Source of the DNA: an uncultured Spirochaetaceae bacterium
GTDB taxonomy: Bacteria > Spirochaetota > Spirochaetia > Treponematales > Treponemataceae
Assembly: GCA_902796985.1 (NCBI GenBank)
Contig: CADBRC010000206.1
Location: forward strand, 1-11,497
Length of the DNA: 11,497 bases
Direction: 5' to 3'
Positions 1-6,869 of this stretch are shown here, piece by piece. The notes beneath the pieces are model-generated. The model did not search any database, had not been told where the DNA came from, and was given only the letters and a program-made list of their open reading frames with translations. Positions within the stretch are counted from its first letter, which is position 1. Every line of letters begins with the position of its first letter. The position numbers and the translations under genes are program-made.

Positions 1-253
1 GGAAAACGGTAAAGAATATCCAAAGGGCATACAGGAAAAAACCCTCATGCACATTCTGGAATATCTGGAAGCGCAGAAGGGCTGGCTCAACGGGGACGTG
101 ATAGCGGAGAACGTCGGCCTTTCCGCCGTCACCGTCCGCCACTACATGAACTACATCGTCAACACCGGCAAGGCATCCGAGAGCATCAACTACGAGACGG
201 GGGGCCGCCCCTGCGTCCTCTACCGGCATAACGGCCAGGATTCAGCACGCTGA
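1..253 (+). CDS. CitB/DcuR-type response regulator, C-terminal part (5' truncated by window)
   Basis: The reading frame is already open at the left edge (codons start at base 2) and ends with TGA at 251-253, so about 83 C-terminal residues are seen. The segment begins ENGKEYPKGIQEKTL, which matches the 'PKGI(D)..TL' linker of CitB/DcuR/DctR response regulators. It continues into a helix-turn-helix with the core VIAENVGLSAVTVRHYMNYI and ends in a YETGGRPCVLYR stretch resembling the family's 'Y G..GRP...Y' wing. In this family the protein is the cytoplasmic DNA-binding partner of a sensor kinase for citrate or C4-dicarboxylates. The receiver domain and any kinase gene lie outside the window, so the ligand cannot be judged. 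The first internal Met (base 47) is not a true start because homology continues upstream of it. Family call fairly sure; specific role unknown. Confidence 0.8.
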   Translation, partial: ENGKEYPKGIQEKTLMHILEYLEAQKGWLNGDVIAENVGLSAVTVRHYMNYIVNTGKASESINYETGGRPCVLYRHNGQDSAR

Positions 254-259
254 ATCCTG
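236..259. terminator. Perfect 10-bp hairpin across the stop of the response regulator gene
   Basis: Arms CAGGATTCAG (236-245) and CTGAATCCTG (250-259) pair perfectly around a CACG loop. The stop codon TGA (251-253) lies in the 3' arm. It sits between two convergent genes, where a terminator is expected, but neither strand shows a U-run after the stem. It may be a Rho-independent-like element of poor quality, or an mRNA 3'-end stabiliser. The rest of the gap to 300 is GC-rich with nothing else I recognise. Confidence 0.4.
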
Positions 260-300
260 ACCAACGGGGCCAGCCTCCGGCGGCCTCGCGGGACAAACCC

Positions 301-795
301 CTATTCTTCTTTCTTTCCGGCGAAGTCTTCGGGATTGAGGGGAGTATAAGTCGCATCCTCGGGGGCTATCGTCACCTCAGGCGTGTAGCCCGCATTGTCG
401 CCGTAAGCAGTCTGCCCCCAGGTGTCCTCCTCTTCCTCGCCGAGCACGGACTTGGGCAGGTTGGTCTTGCGCTTAGAGGCTTTCTCTTTGGCAGCCAGGG
501 CGGCTCCGCGCTTTCCCAGCATGCGGGGATCAAGCTTGTCCTCCAGATGGAAGCGGGTAATGACCAGATCCATCAGCTTGGCGTAAAGGAACATATCCAG
601 CACGATGCCTCCGATGAAGCAGACCGTACAGGTGATGGATATGGCGGCGGCTGCATTCTGCCCATCCAGGCCCAGCAGGTACTTTATGACCATCATGGCA
701 AGGACGATAAGTCCGACGATAATCACGAGGGTCATCAGGATATTCACGACGGTTGCCGCGAGCAGAAACAGCAGGGAGAAGTTTTTCTTTGTCAC
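301..795 (-). CDS. Small membrane protein with charged cytoplasmic-type tail, coupled to lspA
   Basis: This is a 164-residue protein I do not recognise by name. Residues 6-42 are almost continuously hydrophobic and could form one long or two closely packed membrane segments. A second hydrophobic stretch runs from about 48 to 75. The remainder is hydrophilic: a Lys/Arg-rich stretch (about 94-115), then an acidic cluster (EEEED) and a Pro/Thr-rich end. The start is a GTG at 795-793, overlapping the lspA stop as GTGA. AGGAGG lies seven bases upstream inside the 3' end of lspA, which strongly supports this start and translational coupling. It is therefore probably co-transcribed with lspA and ends at TAG (301-303), facing the response regulator gene. 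Co-location suggests an envelope role, but this is inference. Confidence 0.8.
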   Translation of the reverse strand: MTKKNFSLLFLLAATVVNILMTLVIIVGLIVLAMMVIKYLLGLDGQNAAAAISITCTVCFIGGIVLDMFLYAKLMDLVITRFHLEDKLDPRMLGKRGAALAAKEKASKRKTNLPKSVLGEEEEDTWGQTAYGDNAGYTPEVTIAPEDATYTPLNPEDFAGKKEE

Positions 796-1355
796 AGGGA
801 TGCCTCCTGAAATTGATTTTGGCGGGCCGGTTCGTTTTTCATCTGGAAGATGAACGACAGAACGAAGAGAATCCCGCAGACAACGACGGCGGAGTCTGCC
901 ACGTTGAAGGTCGGCCAGCGTTCCAGCCCGAACAGGCCGAAGAAATAGCAGTCAATGAAATCCACCACCCCGTCCGGCCTGAAAAACCTGTCAATCAGGT
1001 TGCCCAGCCCGCCGCCGAGGATGCCGCAGACAGACCAGCGCTGGAAAGAGGTGAACTCATCGTTCTTGAAATAGACGACGAATACGAGGGCAATCATCAC
1101 GAGGGGCAGAAAAGAGAAAAGCAGTCTGCGGGTTTCGTCCGGAAGCCCCGAGCCCAGGCTGAATGCGACGGCCTTGTTCCGCACGTGAATCAGGCGGATG
1201 AAATCCCCCGCGACCTGAATGACGGCCCCATCCTTGAAAAGGGAGTAGATCGGGATGAACCGCACGACCAATGCCTTGGTCAGCTGGTCAGCTCCGATTA
1301 CGAAGACGGTCAGTATTAATGGAAGAATCTTTTTTAACCTGCTTTTTTCAGCCAT
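792..1355 (-). CDS. lspA: Lipoprotein signal peptidase (signal peptidase II)
   Basis: LspA is the inner-membrane aspartyl protease that cleaves the signal peptide from diacylated prolipoproteins at the lipobox Cys. The protein is 187 residues, within the family's usual 160-190. Visible signatures are an N-terminal membrane segment containing ADQLTK (22-27), the HVRNKAVAF block (58-65; commonly N-x-G-x-A-F, here with Ala in place of Gly), GNLIDR (118-123), GVVDFID with catalytic-type Asp132, and FNVADS with catalytic-type Asp154. Four hydrophobic segments are apparent. The frame stays open far upstream (to 2216), but that part is antisense to tex and carries no LspA homology. The ATG at 1355-1353 is the first start that gives a normal LspA N-terminus. 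No Shine-Dalgarno precedes it, and a strong promoter ends seven bases upstream, suggesting a leaderless mRNA. Confidence 0.95.
   Translation of the reverse strand: MAEKSRLKKILPLILTVFVIGADQLTKALVVRFIPIYSLFKDGAVIQVAGDFIRLIHVRNKAVAFSLGSGLPDETRRLLFSFLPLVMIALVFVVYFKNDEFTSFQRWSVCGILGGGLGNLIDRFFRPDGVVDFIDCYFFGLFGLERWPTFNVADSAVVVCGILFVLSFIFQMKNEPARQNQFQEASL
803..808 (-). promoter_or_regulatory. Shine-Dalgarno of the membrane protein gene, inside lspA
   Basis: On the minus strand AGGAGG lies seven bases upstream of the GTG start at 795-793 and within the last codons of lspA. It decides the unusual GTG start and supports coupled translation of the two genes. Confidence 0.8.
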
Positions 1356-1362
1356 GCAAGAG

Positions 1363-1391
1363 AGTATAACGAACTTCCGGGGGAGTTTCAA
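1363..1391 (-). promoter_or_regulatory. lspA promoter (leaderless type)
   Basis: Read on the minus strand: TTGAAA (1391-1386), a 17-bp spacer, then TATACT (1368-1363). The lspA ATG begins at 1355, so only seven bases separate the -10 box from the start codon. A sigma-70 type start site would fall on or next to the A of ATG. Boxes are seen directly; the start site is inferred. Confidence 0.75.
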
Positions 1392-1428
1392 CAGACGAGG
1401 CGGGACAGCGTACGCCATCTCAGCCCCC

Positions 1429-1457
1429 TTTACGTTCCTTTGTTTTTTTCGTAGAAT
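1429..1457 (+). promoter_or_regulatory. tex promoter (leaderless or near-leaderless type)
   Basis: TTTACG (1429-1434), a 17-bp spacer rich in T, then TAGAAT (1452-1457). The tex ATG is at 1467, nine bases after the -10 box, so the predicted 5' leader is about zero to three bases. There is no Shine-Dalgarno before the ATG, which fits. It diverges from the lspA promoter, with 37 bp between the two -35 boxes. Confidence 0.65.
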
Positions 1458-1466
1458 ACATCCCGT

Positions 1467-3893
1467 ATGGAATTCACACAGGAACAGATGGATGCCCTTC
1501 AGATCAACGAGGTGGACATCTTGAAAAAGGTCGCGGATGAACTGAACATCCGCGTCGCGCAGGTGAGCGCGGTTATTTCTTTGGTGCAGGAGGGCTGCAC
1601 CATTCCTTTCATAGCACGTTACCGCAAGGAGCAGCACGGCTCCCTGGATGAAGTGCAGGTACGCGATTCGGATCATCTTTTCACGACATATAAGAACCTT
1701 GAGGAGCGCAGGCTTGAGATTGTCCGGGGCATCTTCGGGCAGGGAAAGCTGACGGAGAGCCTCTACAACGCCGCGATGGGCGCGAAGACCATGACGGAGC
1801 TGGAGGACCTCTGGGCACCGTTCAAGAAGAAGAAGAAGACCCGGGGCATGATTGCGCAGGAGAAGGGCCTGGAGCCGCTCGCAGACGCGATCATGGGCAC
1901 GGATGAGGTTCCCGCCCTTTCCGACGCGGAAATAGAGGCCAGGGCCGCTGAATTCGTCAAGGAGGATGCCGAGCATCCCGAGCTTTCCGTTGCGAACACA
2001 GAGGATGCCCTGCAGGGGGCGAAGGACATCATCGCCGAGCGCGTGTCCCAGGATACCAAGAACCGCGAGGCCGTCCACAGCTACTACATCATGACAGGCA
2101 GCATCGTCACCAAGGGTATCGTCCCCGAGGGGCAGAACGCCGAAGAAGTGGAGAAGAAGTCCACATACAAGATGTACTGGGACTATGAGGAGCCTCTCAA
2201 GGAGCTCAAGCCCCACCGCACGCTCGCGATAAACCGCGGTGAGCGCGAGGGCGCACTGGATGTGACGATTAATGTCAGCGTCGATGATGCCGTCCGCGAG
2301 GTGCAGGGCCGCTACAGCATAAAGAACAAGTACTTAAAGGAAGCAATAGGGGACGGAGTCATCCGCCTGCTTTCCCCGGCTGTCGTCCGCGAAATCCGCA
2401 GTGACGAGGCTGACGAGGCCGACGAGCACGGAATCGGAGTGTTCAGCGAGAACCTGAAAAACCTCCTGATGACCCAGCCGATAAAGGGAAGCCGCGTTCT
2501 GGGCGTGGACCCGGGAATCCGCACGGGAACCAAGTGTGCCGCCCTTGACGAGACGGGCAAGTACCTGGGCTACTTCCTCATCAAGCAGGTCGCCGACCCG
2601 ATTGACGCATACAACAAGCTCAACGAGGCAATAGACAAGTATGACATCCAGGTAGTCGCTGTCGGCAACGGTACGGGCAGTCAGGAAGTTCAGGCGATTG
2701 TCGCCAAGGTGATAAGCGAGAACTATGCGGACAGCGTGCGTTACACGGTCGTCGATGAGTCCGGCGCATCCGTCTACTCTGCGAGCGACATTGCCCGCGA
2801 GGAGTTCCCCGAGCTGGACCTGACCATCCGCGGTGCAATCAGCATGGGCCGCCGCCTGCAGGACCCCCTCGCCGAGCTGGTCAAAATTGACCCCAAGGCA
2901 ATCGGCGTCGGCCTGTATCAGCACGACGTAAACCAGAAGAAGCTTTCCGACACGCTTGACGAGGTGGTCGGTTCAGTCGTCAACCAGGTCGGCGTGAATC
3001 TGAACACTGCATCCGCATCCCTGCTCAAGTATGTCTCCGGCATCAATTCGTCCCTCGCTAAGAAGATAGTCAAATACCGCGATGAGAACGGCAAGATTAC
3101 GAGCCGCGATGACCTCAAGAAGGTTTCCGGCCTGGGCCCCAAGGCATTCGAGCAGTGCGCGGGCTTCTTGAAAATCCCGGAAAGCTCAAACCCGCTTGAC
3201 AACACCTGGGTCCATCCGGAGAACTATGCCGTTGCCGGCGAGCTGCTCCCCCTCGTGCAGAAGAAGGAAAAGATTACCGCCGAACTGCGCAAGCAGCTGG
3301 AGGAGAAGTATTCCGTCGGCGAGATGACCATAAACGACATCATCGATGAGCTTGCCAAGCCCAACCGCGACCCGCGCGACGGCTACCCCGCCCCGATCAT
3401 GCAGAAGGGCGTAGTCAAGTTCGAAGACCTCAAGGTCGGCATGAAGGTGACGGGCAAGATAAAGAACGTCGTCGACTTCGGAGCGTTCGTTGACATAGGC
3501 CTGCACGAAACCGGCTTTGTCCACATCAGCGAGCTGTCCGACTCCTTCGTCAAAGACCCGATGGACGTTGTGAAGGTCGGCGACGTGAAGGAGTTCACTA
3601 TCCTCACGCTCGATCCCGACCGCATGAGGATCGGCCTCTCGCTCAAGAGCGATGCCGCCGATCGCGCGGGACAGGGGCAGGGTACCGCCAGGTCCGCCTC
3701 CTCCGCAGGAAGCGGCAAGAAGCGGGTCATCGTTGTCAAGAAGGGATCCGCAGCAGCAGCAGCCGTGGTAGCAGGCAAGACAGGCAAGGACGGGGCTTCC
3801 GGCAAGAGCAGGCCGCCGAAGGGCGACAGGCAGTATGGCGGCTCCGACGACGGCATGTACTACAATCCCTTTGCCGCGCTGCTGAAGAAATAG
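1467..3893 (+). CDS. tex: Tex-family S1 RNA-binding transcription accessory protein
   Basis: Tex is a conserved cytoplasmic nucleic-acid-binding protein associated with transcription; its exact role is poorly defined. The 808 residues show the full family layout. The N-terminal helical region has the PFIARYRKEQHGSLDEVQ block (about 49-66). A YqgF/RNase H-like domain starts near 343 with RVLGVDPGIRTG. A double helix-hairpin-helix region (about 508-575) includes LNTASASLLKYVSGI and KVSGLGPKAFEQCAGFL. An S1 domain (about 657-730) has GKIKNVVDFGAFVDIG and GFVHISELS. The last 75-80 residues are a Lys/Gly/Ala-rich low-complexity tail with an AAAAAVVA run, partly encoded by four tandem GCA codons (3750-3761), closing with YYNPFAALLKK. 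The ATG at 1467 gives a normal family N-terminus. It is the first gene of a likely tex-murD-pflX-small ORF transcript. Confidence 0.96.
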   Translation: MEFTQEQMDALQINEVDILKKVADELNIRVAQVSAVISLVQEGCTIPFIARYRKEQHGSLDEVQVRDSDHLFTTYKNLEERRLEIVRGIFGQGKLTESLYNAAMGAKTMTELEDLWAPFKKKKKTRGMIAQEKGLEPLADAIMGTDEVPALSDAEIEARAAEFVKEDAEHPELSVANTEDALQGAKDIIAERVSQDTKNREAVHSYYIMTGSIVTKGIVPEGQNAEEVEKKSTYKMYWDYEEPLKELKPHRTLAINRGEREGALDVTINVSVDDAVREVQGRYSIKNKYLKEAIGDGVIRLLSPAVVREIRSDEADEADEHGIGVFSENLKNLLMTQPIKGSRVLGVDPGIRTGTKCAALDETGKYLGYFLIKQVADPIDAYNKLNEAIDKYDIQVVAVGNGTGSQEVQAIVAKVISENYADSVRYTVVDESGASVYSASDIAREEFPELDLTIRGAISMGRRLQDPLAELVKIDPKAIGVGLYQHDVNQKKLSDTLDEVVGSVVNQVGVNLNTASASLLKYVSGINSSLAKKIVKYRDENGKITSRDDLKKVSGLGPKAFEQCAGFLKIPESSNPLDNTWVHPENYAVAGELLPLVQKKEKITAELRKQLEEKYSVGEMTINDIIDELAKPNRDPRDGYPAPIMQKGVVKFEDLKVGMKVTGKIKNVVDFGAFVDIGLHETGFVHISELSDSFVKDPMDVVKVGDVKEFTILTLDPDRMRIGLSLKSDAADRAGQGQGTARSASSAGSGKKRVIVVKKGSAAAAAVVAGKTGKDGASGKSRPPKGDRQYGGSDDGMYYNPFAALLKK

Positions 3894-3905
3894 AACAGAA
3901 TTGTT

Positions 3906-3914
3906 AAGGAGAGG
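3906..3914 (+). promoter_or_regulatory. Shine-Dalgarno deciding the murD start
   Basis: AAGGAGAGG sits 7-10 bases before the ATG at 3922. The frame also has an earlier possible start at 3901, but that would place the ribosome-binding site inside the gene, so 3922 is preferred. Confidence 0.7.
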
Positions 3915-3921
3915 AATCGCT

Positions 3922-5526
3922 ATGGAGAACACCGTTCATGTTTACCCGGAGGGCTGCTACTTCAAGAGCCTTGAGGATATAAAGGGCAAGCACGTAACAA
4001 TCATGGGGCTTGGCCTGAACGGGGGCGGCGAGGCAAGCGTCAAATTCTTCCTGCGCCACGGGGCATACGTTACCGTGACTGACATGAAGAGCCGGCAGGA
4101 GCTGGAGCCGACCATCCTCTCCATAATGAACGATCCCTCTCTGGACAGGAGCCGCCTGACCTATGTGCTGGGCCAGCACCGCATGGAGGATTTCTCCGCT
4201 GCGGACTGCGTCATAAAGACCCCGGGCGTAAAGTTCGAGGGCAACCAGTACCTGGAAGCGGCAAAGGCGGTAGAGACGGATCTCAGCGTCTTCCTCCGCT
4301 TCTGTAAATCTCCCCTCATCGCCGTCACCGGCAGCAAAGGCAAAAGCAGCACCGCATCGGCCATACATTACGGCCTGCAGAAGTCGGGCTACTCCGCCTT
4401 CCTTGGCGGCAACATCACCGTAAGTCCCCTGTCTTTCCTGGAAGAGACCGACGAGACTACACCGGTCGTGCTGGAGCTTTCCAGCTGGCAGCTCCGTGAT
4501 TTGCGGGGCAGGAAGCTCCTCAAACCCAAGATTTCGATAATAACGAAAATCCTCCCCGATCACCAGAACTGGTACGGCGACATGGACAGCTACGTTGACG
4601 ACAAGAGGCTGATTTACGCCGATCAGGGCGCGGGTGACTTTACGATTCTGGATGCGGACGAGGACGGCTACCTGAGCGAATGCGCCACTCCCAAGAAGGG
4701 CTGCAGATGCTGGGGAGACGACTTTGCCCGCGAGACCGGAGGCAGGGTATTGCGCTACAGTCAGACCGGTCTGCCCCGTGATACCTGGGGGGCATTCCTG
4801 ACGGAGCGCAACGGCATGGTTACGGGCTGGGCAAAACTGCCCGAAGACCTCCGCAGCAGGCAGGCCATGCAGCATCACGAGAATCAAGAGCAGATGCTGA
4901 AAGATTTACTCGTTCCCGGCCCCATCGGCAGGATAAACGCGCTTAAGGCCGCCCTTGCCCTGCACTTGATGCGGATAAACCCCGAGCAGATTCGCAACGT
5001 ACTCGCGGAATGGCCGGGCCTTCCCCACAGGCTTGAGGCATGCCACACGTGGAAGAACGCACGGGACGGCAGGATGCTGACCTTCTACAACGACAGCTGC
5101 TCCACCGTGCCCGAATCCACCGCCGTCGCGAGCCAGTCCTTCAAGCGGGAAATCATACTCATCGCAGGCGGTACGGACAAGGGGCTGGACTTCCATCCCC
5201 TGGCACGGACGTTGAGCGGAGAAGACGGAAGCAAATACCAGCCGCGGCAGCTCTACCTTCTGGAGGGCAGCGGCACAGATAAGCTCATACCCCTTTTGGA
5301 TTTAGGACGGGTCCGTTACATGGGGCCCTACCCTTCCCTGAAGGATCTTCTGATGGAGCTGAAGGAGCGTCTTTCAGCCCCGGACGCCCAGCAGGTCTTC
5401 GGGTCGGTCGGCCGTACTCCCCTCCCCGTCGTCTTCTCGCCGGGCTGTACCTCCTTCGGCATGTTCAGCAATGAGTTTGACCGGGGCGATAAGTTCAAGG
5501 CCGCAGTGAAGGATGTCTTTATCTAG
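3922..5526 (+). CDS. murD: UDP-N-acetylmuramoylalanine-D-glutamate ligase
   Basis: MurD adds D-glutamate to UDP-MurNAc-L-Ala in the cytoplasm, using ATP, during peptidoglycan precursor synthesis. The 534-residue product starts with a UDP-binding GLGLNGGGEAS motif (about 24-34). It has the ATP P-loop AVTGSKGKSS near 134-143, ELSSWQL (about 188), and the DHQNWYGDMDSYVDDK segment whose Lys228 matches the carbamylated lysine position. Further signatures are RINALKAALA, LPHRLE, GGTDKGLDF and, near the C-terminus, SPGCTSFGMFSNEFDRGDKF (from 506). The NDSKATN motif typical of well-studied MurDs reads NDSCSTVPES here (390-399). At 534 residues it is longer than the usual 440-460, with extra sequence between the central and C-terminal domains. 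It starts 28 bases after tex stops and overlaps the next gene by 14 bases. Confidence 0.93.
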   Translation: MENTVHVYPEGCYFKSLEDIKGKHVTIMGLGLNGGGEASVKFFLRHGAYVTVTDMKSRQELEPTILSIMNDPSLDRSRLTYVLGQHRMEDFSAADCVIKTPGVKFEGNQYLEAAKAVETDLSVFLRFCKSPLIAVTGSKGKSSTASAIHYGLQKSGYSAFLGGNITVSPLSFLEETDETTPVVLELSSWQLRDLRGRKLLKPKISIITKILPDHQNWYGDMDSYVDDKRLIYADQGAGDFTILDADEDGYLSECATPKKGCRCWGDDFARETGGRVLRYSQTGLPRDTWGAFLTERNGMVTGWAKLPEDLRSRQAMQHHENQEQMLKDLLVPGPIGRINALKAALALHLMRINPEQIRNVLAEWPGLPHRLEACHTWKNARDGRMLTFYNDSCSTVPESTAVASQSFKREIILIAGGTDKGLDFHPLARTLSGEDGSKYQPRQLYLLEGSGTDKLIPLLDLGRVRYMGPYPSLKDLLMELKERLSAPDAQQVFGSVGRTPLPVVFSPGCTSFGMFSNEFDRGDKFKAAVKDVFI

Positions 5527-6556
5527 TCCAACCGCTGCAAGCGGACAAAACGCAACAAAAGGCCTGTACGAATCTTGCCGTCAGTGTCCCAGGAAATGCG
5601 GGGCAGACAGGGCAGGAGGAACAAAGGGGCTCTGCGGGGAGGATGCCCGCCTCCGCGCCGCATCTGCCTGCCTGCACTTTGGCGAGGAACCGCTCCTGAC
5701 CGTCTTTGGCGGGAGCGGGACAATTTTCTTTACCGGCTGTACCCTCCGCTGTTCATTCTGCCAGAATTACCAGATTTCGCAGCAGGGAATGGGCAGGGAA
5801 ATCTCTGCTGGCGAGTTTGCCCGGCTGTGCCTCTCATTACAGGATGCGGGTGCGGAGAACATCAACCTCGTGACGGGCAGCCACCATATCCCGGCGATTG
5901 CGGAGGGCATCCGCACCGCCAAAGACGCAGGACTGACGCTCCCCGTTGCATGGAACTCCAGTGCGTATGAGTCTCCGGAGAGCCTTGACCTGCTGGAAGG
6001 CCTCGTTGACATCTGGCTGCCCGACCTCAAAACCCTGAACCCCATGATGAGCCGCAGTCTCTTCGGCGCAGAGGACTACCCGTCCGCCGCAAAGCGGGCC
6101 ATCCGCAGGATGCTGGCACTGAGCCCCCTGCATATCGAAGAAACCAGGAAAGGCGGAGAGACGCGGGAAAAGATTCTTTCCGGAGTCATCATCCGCCACC
6201 TCTTTTTGCCGGGCAGGATGGACGACACAGTGATGGTGCTTGACTACCTCAAGGCGCACGCCGACGGGCGGGCCTGTATCTCGCTGATGTCCCAGTACAC
6301 GCCCGTTCCCTTCGAGGGGGAGGCCGCCGAGCTGGAAGCCCGGCGCACGTCGCTCGCCGCCTTCCAGAACCGGCTGGTCAGCACGGACGAGGACGCGGGA
6401 CTCCGCAAGCTCATAGACTCATACGCTTTCGAGTACCTCTTTTATCAGGACCTCAGCGACGACACGAGCTGGCTGCCGGACTTCCGCCGGAGGCAGCCCT
6501 TCAGTTCCGCCCTCGCAAAACCAGTCTGGCACTGGCAGGACGCATACGGGGAGTAG
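5513..6556 (+). CDS. pflX: COG1313-type radical SAM protein (PflX-like, pyruvate formate-lyase activase homologue)
   Basis: The 347-residue protein carries the radical SAM [4Fe-4S] motif CTLRCSFC (Cys76, Cys80, Cys83), preceded by GTIFFTG and followed by QNYQISQQGMGREIS, as in the COG1313/PflX group. The N-terminus has an extra cysteine set in CRQCPRKCGADRAGG..GLCG (Cys22, 25, 29, 41), also typical of that group and likely to bind a metal or second cluster. Other family blocks are NINLVTGSHHIP (commonly VTPTHYVP), VDIWLPDLK, IIRHLFLPG and SLMSQYTPV. The family generates a 5'-deoxyadenosyl radical, but its physiological substrate is not established; the 'activase' label is by resemblance. The ATG at 5513 lies inside the murD end (14-base overlap). 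No clear Shine-Dalgarno is well placed, so the exact start is less sure. Confidence 0.9.
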   Translation: MSLSSPTAASGQNATKGLYESCRQCPRKCGADRAGGTKGLCGEDARLRAASACLHFGEEPLLTVFGGSGTIFFTGCTLRCSFCQNYQISQQGMGREISAGEFARLCLSLQDAGAENINLVTGSHHIPAIAEGIRTAKDAGLTLPVAWNSSAYESPESLDLLEGLVDIWLPDLKTLNPMMSRSLFGAEDYPSAAKRAIRRMLALSPLHIEETRKGGETREKILSGVIIRHLFLPGRMDDTVMVLDYLKAHADGRACISLMSQYTPVPFEGEAAELEARRTSLAAFQNRLVSTDEDAGLRKLIDSYAFEYLFYQDLSDDTSWLPDFRRRQPFSSALAKPVWHWQDAYGE

Positions 6557-6559
6557 GCA

Positions 6560-6790
6560 GTGGGATTGTTTTTCAGAAAGACACGAAACAGCTGTAAAAG
6601 CGCCTTTGATCCGGCGCAATACCGGCCTGCCATGCGGGTGAGCATCTGTACGGGAGAGCGGACAGCAGGCTTCCAGGACAGGCAGACCGGGAACTTCCAT
6701 GACGTAATGCAGGTGCCGGGAAGCAGGGAGCTTGCAGCCTTCTGTAAGGAATACGGCATACAGGAACAAGACATCGTAACGATTTACTGA
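6560..6790 (+). CDS. Small conserved-looking protein of unknown function, 76 residues
   Basis: A GTG start at 6560 follows GGGGAG (6548-6553) at six bases spacing and only three bases after the radical SAM stop, so translation coupled to the upstream gene is likely. The product has a short basic N-terminus (FFRKTRNSCK), a central MRVSICTGERTAGFQDRQTG block, and an end reading AAFCKEYGIQEQDIVTIY. No membrane segment or signal is seen. The ICTGE..AGF..R.TG.F..VM pattern looks like that of short proteins I associate with Clostridia and related gut bacteria; I cannot verify this and know no function. Three cysteines (12, 30, and one in AAFCKEY) could be relevant next to an Fe-S enzyme. A terminator follows at 6812-6844. 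Confidence 0.7.
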   Translation: MGLFFRKTRNSCKSAFDPAQYRPAMRVSICTGERTAGFQDRQTGNFHDVMQVPGSRELAAFCKEYGIQEQDIVTIY

Positions 6791-6811
6791 GTTCTTCTGA
6801 TCCCCAACAAA

Positions 6812-6844
6812 AAGGCCCTGCCCCCGGAGCGGGAACAGGGCTTT
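6812..6844. terminator. Bidirectional intrinsic terminator between the small ORF and metQ
   Basis: GCCCTG (6815-6820) pairs with CAGGGC (6836-6841), extended outward by G-U and A-U pairs to 6812/6844, with an inner C-run facing GGG. On the minus strand the stem is followed by a run of five T (complement of 6809-6813), giving a good intrinsic terminator for metQ. On the plus strand the tail is only TTT, a weaker end for the tex-murD-pflX unit. It lies between convergent genes. Confidence 0.8.
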
Positions 6845-6869
6845 CATCACAAAACAGGGCGTTCCGTGA

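Noticed and set aside
753..1319. Plus-strand open frame opposite lspA
   Set aside because: Hydrophilic, low-similarity translation; it crosses both the lspA motifs and the coupled membrane protein start.
1356..2216. Upstream extension of the lspA frame on the minus strand
   Set aside because: It lies antisense to tex, shows no LspA similarity, and would be far beyond normal LspA length; the promoter and ATG at 1355 explain the gene.
3186..3932. Minus-strand open frame opposite the end of tex
   Set aside because: No recognisable domain, no ribosome-binding site, and the plus strand encodes a complete S1 domain and tail.
3904..4887. Minus-strand open frame opposite murD
   Set aside because: A composition artefact of GC-rich coding sequence; murD motifs occupy the plus strand.
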